Source: Wyeomyia smithii (Eukaryota > Arthropoda > Insecta > Diptera > Culicidae). Taken from it: a stretch of DNA of 64,000 bases. The notes below the pieces were generated by a model. It searched no databases, was not told the DNA's origin, and saw only the letters and a list, made by a program, of their open reading frames with translations. The position numbers and the translations under genes were made by a program. The DNA lies in assembly GCF_029784165.1 (NCBI RefSeq), contig NC_073695.1, positions 100,443,306-100,507,305 of the forward strand, given 5' to 3'. This document shows, piece by piece, positions 56,879 to 64,000 of this stretch. The first letter of the stretch is position 1, and every line of letters begins with the position of its first letter.

Positions 56879-58489
56879 TTAAACCAGTATCCTAAATACC
56901 ATCATCTCCAAGGGATTGTTGTATCCATAGTTGGTTCTGTGGTAGCGAGTAGCCAGAAGAGTATAGTTACGGAAACGACGAGGAGGGACATTTATAGACA
57001 TTAGCTCGAGTAACGCAGGGCAATCAATTACTCCTTGAAGCACATCAAAAACGAAGAGACGCTGCGCTTTATCACGTCTGACTGACAGCGATTCCAAACA
57101 TATAAGCTGACATCTATCAGGGTAAGGAGGGAGCTCCACTGGGTCGCTCCAAGGGAGTGACCGTAAAACAAACCGTACAAATTTCTTCTGCACGCGTTCA
57201 ACTGCGAGGTTTTGTCCTAGGCAGTGCGGGGACCAAACAGGCGAAGCGTATTCCAGAATGCTGCGGACCAACGTGCAGAAGAGTGACTTAATAGCAAAAA
57301 TGCCCGTGAATTCAGAAGCGTGACGACGAGTAAATCCCAGAACAGAGAAAGTTTTGGCAGTCATAATCCCGATATGGTCGTTGAAGTTAAGCTCTTTATC
57401 AATCGTTACACCGAGATCGCAGATAGACGAGACACGTTGGAGCGCTTCAGCTCCTATACTGTACCGGTGATAAACTGGATTGGTAGAGCGTGTAAATGAT
57501 ATAATTTTGCATTTAGTATCGTTGACACGCATTCTGTTATCATCGCACCAAATCAGCAAAATGTTGATGTCCTCCTGAAGGGCAGTGTGGTCATCCGTAG
57601 ACGCAACTACACGAAATATTTTCAGGTCATCGGCGAAAGAGAGTTTGAAAGAGGATATGAGTAGGTATAGATCATTCACATAGATATTGAATAACAGCGG
57701 TCCAAGAACACTACTCTGGGGCACGCCAGACGTGATACAAAATGAGCGGGATCGAGCTGAGTTTACTACAACATATGAGGTGCGGCCAGATAAATATGAC
57801 AAAATTCAGCCCAAAATCCATTCTGGAAAGCCAATATGCTTCATTTTTTCGATGATATGGTAGTGAGGGACGGTATCGAATGCTTTCGCGAAATCAACGT
57901 ACACCGCGTCGATTTGCCTCCTCATTTCCATTTCCCGTGATAGTGTGGTAACATTGCACATCAAGTTTGTTGTAGTTGACCGATGTCTCCTAAAACCGTG
58001 CTGGCTGTCGGAGATGAGAGGTGCTGATGCCGTATATAGCACGTTGTGCACAAGTTTCTCGAAGACTTTGCCCAAACAACATAAAATGGAAACACCACGG
58101 TAGTTTGTTACTCGATTTACGTTGCCGGACTTGTAAATTGGAATGACAGATGCAGTTTTCCAGATTTCCGGGAACGTCCTTTCACGTAGCGATCGGTTGA
58201 ACAATGATGTAATTGGATCTGACAGTTCTGCACAGCATTTTTTCAGGAACAGCGGTGGAATGCCATCAGTTCCGGGTCCTTTTTTAGAGTCGAGGTTATC
58301 GATGGCAATCCTCACTTCGTCTGATGTAAACTGGATGCACGGGAGGTTGATGTCTTGCGATGGAATGTGGGCAAAACGGTTGTGACGTGGTACTGGTGAT
58401 GACTTACTGAAAACAAGAGAGATTATAGACTTTCGTTGTTTTATTAACAATTTAATACATAACGGTTGCTTAAGTTCGATTATAATCAA
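56879..58489 (-). pseudogene. Non-LTR retrotransposon reverse transcriptase with one in-frame stop
   Basis: A single minus-strand frame encodes about 530 residues, broken once by TGA at 57808-57806. In order: fingers FTSDEVRIAIDNLDSKKGPG and TDGIPPLFLKKC, WKTASVIPIYKSGN, NYRGVSILCCLGKVFEKLV, QHGFRRHRSTTTNL, motif A AVYVDFAKAFDTVPH, motif B SGVPQSSVLGPLLFNIYVND, motif C LSFADDLKIF, then the thumb with DLGVTIDKELNFNDHI and the C-terminal region. The usual GVPQGS is GVPQSS. No endonuclease domain remains, so the 5' half of the coding region is missing. The CR1/Jockey-like assignment is from motif pattern. The stop codon takes the place of a residue next to the conserved SYL-GR segment; the product is presumed inactive. 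Confidence 0.85.
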
Positions 58490-59213
58490 ATGAAATGGAA
58501 ACGTGTAGGGCAGCCAAACTTTGAAACCACGTGTTCAATCATAATTCATCAGTTAACCCTTAACTAGCCCGCTCATCTGATAATAATATTGATCAAATTG
58601 GTTGTGTAGTTTCTGAGATAATGAAGTTTCGTTATTTTCACATTCCGGTACATTACAGACGAAGTTACAGTTCGATTAGAGTAAAATTCAATAGGGTCTT
58701 CTGAGACAGCTAGACCTTTCATTTGACACCAATTTTGTGGAAATCGGGTCAGCCATCTCTGAGAAAAGTGAGTGAGTCCAAGTTGTCTTCGGAATATGTT
58801 CCTTTGCATAGCTGGATTTCACATTTTTAAACTTAACAGGCAAAGTAATAGTCCGATTGCAAAACAAATCAATAGGGTCTTATGGGGCAATTAGACCTTT
58901 CATTTGACACTGATTTTATGAAAATCGGTACAGCCATCTCTGAGAAACATGAGTGAGATTAAATTAATTCAAAACTTAAGGGTTTTCTAGGTAGCCCGTT
59001 CTTTTGAGACCAATTTGTTCAAATCGGTTGTGTAGTTTCTGAGATATTGATGTTTCATGATTTTCACATTTTTAAACATAACCTCTAAACTAAAAATCCG
59101 ATTATAATAAAATTCAATAGGGTCTTATGGGGCAACAAGACCTTTCATTTGCAATTATTTTCATGAGAATCGGTCCAGCCATCTCTGAGAAAAGAGAGTG
59201 AGAATAAAAATCT

Positions 59214-59220
<7 letters not shown>

Positions 59221-59296
<76 letters not shown>
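59221..59296. repeat. CA microsatellite, about 38 repeats
   Basis: Uninterrupted CA dinucleotides lie inside the head of repeat N copy 2. The corresponding position in copy 1 (about 16470-16500) has a short interrupted GT run, so the tract expanded after the copies separated. Confidence 0.95.
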
Positions 59297-59300
<4 letters not shown>

Positions 59301-59687
59301 ATGCTCAGCTCGTCGAGCTGAGTCGAGTGATAAATGCCATTCGGCCCTTTGGAGCACTTTTATACTTTCGGTTTTGCAAGTGATTGCTATACCTTTCTAG
59401 GAGAAAGGCAAAACTTGGTTCTGGCTTTCTGCTATCAAGTTTGGTTTTTTCCATATAACGATTTCCCACCCTACTATTCACACTCCTTCATTGACCTGCA
59501 TTCGGATGCGGCCGGCGCTGGTGTTGCCTAATAAAAAAGATTAAGGTCAATAGTATTTACACATTGAGGATGGGTGTCAGTCCCAAGAACCATCCGTTGG
59601 TTCTCTGTGTAATTACAGCTGATCTGGCAATAACGGAGTAGCAACCGCGGGCGGTCAATCATGCTCATGCTCATGCTCATTTTTGGC

Positions 59688-60130
59688 ATATTTGACTTTT
59701 TTGACATTGTTGACATTTCAGACATTCTAAAAAAAAATTGATATTATTGATATTTTTTGACATTTTTGACATGTTTGACATTTGTAACATTTTTGACATT
59801 TTCAACAGTTTTGACGACTCTCAGACGGTCCCAAGGTACGACGCTGGCCTAATAAGCCAGTCGTCGTGAGTTCGAGTCTCGGCTCGGGAAAGACTGTTAG
59901 TGTCAGTAGGATAGTAGTGCTAGCCCCACAACTGTCCTGTACACTAAACAGTTGGCTGCGAAGTCTGTGTATAAATAGAAACAGAAGTTCGAGTTCTGAA
60001 TCGGAATGTAGCAACAAGGCTTGGCTATCATTTTTGACATTTTAAACATTTTTGATATTTTTGACATTTGTTACATTTGTGACATTTTTGATATTTTTGA
60101 TATTTTTGGCACTTTTTGACATTTTTGACA
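59688..60130. repeat. TTTTTGACA minisatellite, array 2, split by a SINE
   Basis: TTTTTGACATT units run from about 59688 to 59815 and again from 60029 to 60130. The interruption is the SINE at 59821-60028. The unit is the same as in array 1, 5 kb upstream. Confidence 0.8.
59821..60028 (+). mobile_element. tRNA-derived SINE, second family, copy 2
   Basis: CCCAAGGTACGACGCTGGCC, AATAAGCCAGTCGTCGTGAG, B-box-like AGTTCGAGTCTC (59869-59880), GTGTCAGTAGGATAGTAGTG and GGCTGCGAAGTCTGTGTATA match the inverted copy at 50190-50390. The flanking minisatellite hides any target duplication. Confidence 0.75.
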
Positions 60131-60221
60131 CATGAAAATTTTTTGAGACTTGGAGAATCAAACTTATTAAAAAAATCAAAAAAAAATTAGCGTCCGGTTA
60201 AAAGTCATAAAATATTAGGGG

Positions 60222-60380
60222 TGTGCGAAACTGGCTTTTCTGGTGTCGAAACGAAACGAAACGAAATTAACCCTTAATTTCGATTTCGCCAAATTAGTCG
60301 AAACGAAATCAAGGTGGATTTCGAGTTCTCGAGACGAAACGAAATTGGTCTCTAAATTTCGCGAAATTTCGAAAAATAAA
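60222..60380. repeat. CGAAACGAAAT-rich repeat
   Basis: Multiple GAAACGAAA words and their complement TTTCG recur, with GGGGTGTGCGAAACTGG at the left. It looks like a small repeat element, but clear matching ends were not found. Confidence 0.45.
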
Positions 60381-60730
60381 ATAAATGTTTCTGAAACATA
60401 GCATTACAATGATTTGTAACGTTGGAGCGTACGCTAACGAAGTACCCTTCAACAGCTGATCGCAAGGTGCTTACCTGGTCGACGAAGAGTAACGTAGGTA
60501 TTCAGTTATCGATAAACCGACAATGACGAGAAAATAAAAAATGTTAAAAACTAAAATCTTGATGCATTCATTTATACAGATTATATTGCAGGTAATAGTA
60601 GCGCGATAGATACAAATGATATAAAGGTCAAACTCGAAATGTCTTTGTAAATAATAATTTAATGAACTTCTGAACTGATTCTTTTGGTTTGAATGCAACT
60701 ATGTTTAAAATAGTAATCCTTCTTTCATAG
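60381..60730. other. No feature recognised
   Basis: AT-rich spacer with no coding pattern or termini. Confidence 0.45.
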
Positions 60731-60734
60731 CACT

Positions 60735-61022
60735 TTCATCATTCAAAATCCAAGTTTTGTCCTAGAGCTCGAACTGGAAAAAATGAGAGATGGTAGGTAG
60801 GTTTTCAACCATTCCTGTGAGTTTTGGTGTCCCTAGCAAAGATAACTTTTCCAAAGAGTTGTTCCCTATGCAAACGTAAAAGCGACGAATCCGATAAGCA
60901 ATTCCTCGGTGGCCTTCTGATGCATTTCTGCATTCTCTAAAAGCAGCAAAATTCACAGGAATGGTTGAAAAGCTGTAAAACCTTTGGAGGGCAACTTTTT
61001 TTTCGCTTTTGTCGACCAGTGT
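60735..61022. mobile_element. MITE with CGACCAGTG terminus, copy 3
   Basis: The right end TTTTGTCGACCAGTGTTA is identical to that of 24784-25072. TTGGTGTCCCTAGC, GTAAAAGCGACGAATCCG and AAAATTCACAGGAATGGTTG are shared with the other two copies. The left terminus is degraded. Confidence 0.6.
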
Positions 61023-61244
61023 TATTGAATTTTTTTTAACACCGTTTAGTCAGACTAGACTAAGTGACATTTTTATCAAATCGAGGAAAATAAAATTTAA
61101 GTTAACTATTCTGTAAACTTTGAAGTTTTCAATATTTTTGCACATTTTTTAATATAACTTAAAATTACTTTTTAACTGAGCAGTTCCACAAAAAATGTCT
61201 CAGTTTCAATATTTTTTGTCATTTTAGATTTGGCCTAAACTTTG

Positions 61245-61790
61245 CATAAACGTTTCTATAGGCTGAGAAGCTTGTTAAAATGCTATTTTGGGAGGGTTAT
61301 TGTGATTATAAATATTTTCAGAGCCAAAAGTTTTTTGATCAGTGTGACGTCTCTGGAAAAGTTTTAGACAGTAATTTTATCTTTTCGATAAAAAAAACTC
61401 TGAAAAATTGATTTTTTTAATGTAAAAGAAACATTAAAATTAACATAAAAAAGCCTATTTTTCAAAAATCTTTTTTTGTGTAAAAATTACAAAAAAAATA
61501 CCGAAGCGATGAAGAAATCAAAGAAAAATTAAATTTAAGAAAAATTTACAACATGTTTATTTTTGGAAGGACAATATTATTATCTATAACTTTGCCAAAG
61601 GCACTATGCCAATCAAACCAACTGTTTCGATTATAAAAATATTTTTATTACCCACAGAGTGTCCAATTGGAGATTAAAATTATTTTTTCAGCTAAATCGG
61701 TTTGTTTGACTGGCATAACTAGTGTCTCTGGTAAGGTTGTAGAAAATAATTTTGTCCTAAAAAAATATGCCCTGTGAGTTTCTGCGACAC
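61245..61790 (+). repeat. Repeat related to the interior of foldback 3
   Basis: AAACTTTGCATAAACGTTTC, AGAGCCAAAAGTTTTTTGAT and GGTTGTAGAAAATAATTTTG correspond in order to 19395-19430, 19540-19590 and 19970-19995. AT-rich with no ORF. Confidence 0.55.
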
Positions 61791-61799
61791 CCAAAATAA

Positions 61800-62300
61800 T
61801 AAAATGCATTCGGGACCATTCCTAAACTACGTGGTCATATTTTGATCCCTTTCATACCCCCCTTCTCCTCCGTGGTCTTTCGTGGTCTTTTGTTTTGTGA
61901 TCTTATTCTGCAAATATATGTACAATAAAGTATGAAAAATTTATGAAAAAAATGAAGGTTCAAGAAAACTGATTATTAGATATTGCGCAAATTGTAAATA
62001 GAATTTTCAGTAATATCATTTTCTCAAAACCAAAATAACAAACAGATAATGGTTGTTTAATTATTGATAATATTTCATTGTCTTTAACAAATATAATAAT
62101 TTCCTTACCTGAAAGTAATTTAAAATACGCTTTTCTGTTGAGTATATTCAAAATGATTTTTAATTTGTTGTTGAGTATCAAAATAAATAAAATTTGTTTA
62201 AGCAAATTGATCATCTACGATAAATTTTTCGCTTATAGTTATGGTAAATTGTATACTCATCTAGAAATCATCTAGAAAAATATTTAGTTGATAATAAGTG
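61800..62300. other. No gene seen
   Basis: AT-rich. Short frames on both strands consist mainly of Ile/Leu/Asn/Lys codons as expected from base composition. Confidence 0.45.
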
Positions 62301-62302
62301 AA

Positions 62303-63750
62303 ACCTTTTAATTTAATTTTAATTTAATTTATTTCCGATATATTTTTTACACTTGAATCGCTAGAACAAGTTTGCACTTCCAGTGAGCATCTGCTCTTTT
62401 AAGGAAGTGTGATACGATGTTGTTAACTATAAGTTGAAGCTGGTGATGATACTTGTCGACAATTGTGGGGTGGTGCTGGTGGTTCGCGCGTTGATGGCGT
62501 TGCTCTGGTTACGGCGTACGGCAGAGGCATTGGTGAGTAGTGTTTTGTGGTATTCGGGTGTAATCCAGAATTGGGCTAGATACTGTGGTATTTTCGTTTT
62601 CATGATAGCTCGCAAACAACGCTTGAAGATATATGTTGTTTGGGCATTTTTACATGATGGGGGGAGGTCGTTAAACAGTTTGCTACCAATGTACGACATT
62701 TTTTGCGACCGTATTCCGTGTTGAATCGTGGCAAATACAGGTGACCAGTTTGTCTGCTTGAGCGGTTTTCGTGCATTCTTCTTGTGACAAGGACGGTTGA
62801 ATTGATGTTATTTCGCAAGTGGATCAACATTTGATACTCCTGGGGTACACGGATTGGTAGGGTTGAGTCCCTGGGATCTTCGTATAGTAGATGAGTGGGA
62901 TACAGATGAGGTTTCCGGAACACGGCTTTCAAGCTTCTGTTTTGTATCACCTGTAGCTCTCTCAAAGAAGATTTGCAAGCCAGTCCCCACGTTGCAACTA
63001 GGTACTGGAGCCGAGAATGGATTAGTGAGAAGTATAGTGTTTTCATAGTCGCCAAAGGCAAAAATGATGAAACCTTCCTTAATATACCACAGAGTGATGT
63101 TAGCTTTCGCTTGAGAGACTCAAGATGGGCCTTCCAGTTCATTCTATTGTCTAGCGTTAGGCCGAGAAATGGGTATTCAAATACTTCTTCGATGACACGA
63201 TTGGCGATTTCAATTGGCTCGCGAGCCGGGAGTTCTCTGCGGAACGAGTGAATGAGCATATACTTGGTTTTCGATAGATTCATTGACATCAAATTAGTTT
63301 GAAGCTGGATAGCAGTGCATTCTGTTTCTTGATAGAAGACTGACGTGTCGTCAGCAAAGAGACGTAACTTTCCATGCAGCTCTAACTTGGCCAGGTCATT
63401 AATAAACAGCAGAAAAAGAATTGGCCCCAAGTTACTACCTTGGGGCACACCAGTCGACACGGCCCCATAGTGATCAACGGGTAATCATCTTTTAGGCACC
63501 TGACGATAGCATTACTTAAACCTGGGACGTAGGGGAGTGATTCGATAAAAAGCCCGAGAAAAAGAAATTGAATCCACCAACGCATCGTGCTTTGTGATGT
63601 GGTAAAAGTTTGTAGGTAATCTCTAAACTGCCGCTCATAGCAAGTCCGTCCCATTTGCGTTTTGGTGCTGACGAGAAAACAGCAATTGAAAATCGTAACG
63701 CTTTAGGTGAAATTTTGCACTCAAATGCTTTTTCAATCAATACCATCAAC
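62303..63750 (-). pseudogene. 5'-truncated, frameshifted non-LTR retrotransposon
   Basis: The minus strand encodes motif B STGVPQGSNLGPILFLLFIN, motif C LRLFADDTSVFY, a thumb with YPFLGLTLDNRMNWKAHLES, and a C-terminal region with LIHSRLQYLVATWG. The frame shifts by one base at an A run near 62699 and continues MSYIGSKLFNDLPPSCKNAQ to a stop at about 62427. Upstream of 63460, pieces of the palm are split over other frames. Endonuclease and motif A are absent or unreadable. The 3' end is followed by TTTAATTTAA repeats (62303-62332), a simple-repeat tail. CR1/Jockey-like by motif pattern; inactive. Confidence 0.8.
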
Positions 63751-64000
63751 AGAATTTAGTACTGCAATCTAACACTTTTGCATCATAAAACTTGCATGAA
63801 CACCGAAATTTGATTAAAATTTGTTGAAAATCATAAGCTGGGACTCACAAGCGATTACTTTTACGGTACGTAGCCAGAATGATAGCAAGTCAGTCCCACA
63901 GCCAGCTACGACCGGTGATGAAAAACAAACTACTGCAAATCGATGGCGGTGCTATACCGTGCGTTTGGAATGAATCTATCGCTGGTCAATTCATAAATGA
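63751..64000. other. No feature recognised to the window end
   Basis: No coding pattern. It may contain decayed 5' sequence of the preceding retrotransposon. Confidence 0.4.

Larger units (their letters stand above)
56430..59413 (-). repeat. Repeat 'N', copy 2, with a reverse transcriptase between head and tail
   Basis: Head (59413-58430, minus): GCCTTTCTCCTAGAAAGGTA, GCTCAGCTCGTCGAGCTGAG, a CA/TG microsatellite, then tandem monomers with CTCACTTTTCTCAGAGATGG. Tail (56880-56430, minus): units with GGAAGTCACCATCTTAAAAT and CATATTGAATGGTATTTGG. The head matches copy 1 (16346-17325) up to CGAAAGTCTAT; from there copy 2 has about 1.55 kb of reverse transcriptase and copy 1 has about 350 bp of other sequence. 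Confidence 0.65.

Noticed and set aside
1..64000. CRISPR arrays, bacterial operons or phage
   Set aside because: Tandem repeats here have no regular spacers, and splice signals, SINEs and eukaryotic transposons show this is nuclear animal DNA.

Overview
The window reads as nuclear DNA of an insect, most likely a culicine (Aedes-type) mosquito. The evidence is one intron-bearing coding exon rich in poly-Gln codons, followed by about 50 kb of AT-rich sequence packed with degraded transposable elements: an RTE-type non-LTR element of a kind common in mosquitoes, two CR1/Jockey-like reverse transcriptases, tRNA-derived SINEs, hAT-, mariner- and TA-type non-autonomous elements, and several long hairpin (foldback) elements. 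The species is inferred; nothing bacterial is present.

Layout. 1-8.4 kb is upstream repeat territory: a foldback, two nested hAT-type elements inside a dispersed repeat, a TA MITE, and a second foldback carrying its own insertion. 8.4-13.17 kb is the only convincing gene. It has a CT/GAGA-rich upstream block, a TATA plus initiator pair near 9125-9157, a long leader with an upstream 149-codon ORF, and a large coding exon on the + strand that ends at a clean GTATGC splice donor after base 13168. The protein is a low-complexity, Ser/Arg/Gln-rich scaffold-like product that I cannot name. It has poly-Gln, three RHS-x-G/Trp repeats, a Cys-rich SLPR region and a KTVHF motif of the PP1-docking (RVxF) type.

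13.17-64 kb is best read as intron, or intron plus intergenic DNA; I found no convincing downstream exon. Its repeats are strongly nested. Many can be delimited to the base by inverted termini and target-site duplications: 8-bp duplications for five hAT-type elements, TA for four MITEs, and 14 bp and 8 bp for two SINEs. Three moderately GC-rich, repeat-poor islands (28.9-29.85, 38.1-39.5 and 52.2-53.3 kb) are candidate regulatory or exonic sequence.

No autonomous intact transposon was found. The reverse-transcriptase ORFs carry a stop codon, frameshifts or a 1.8-kb interruption, and the mariner transposase is a short relic. The unusual theme is the density of long inverted repeats (at least six with arms of about 170-370 bp), which would form double-stranded RNA if transcribed, for example as part of a long intron.
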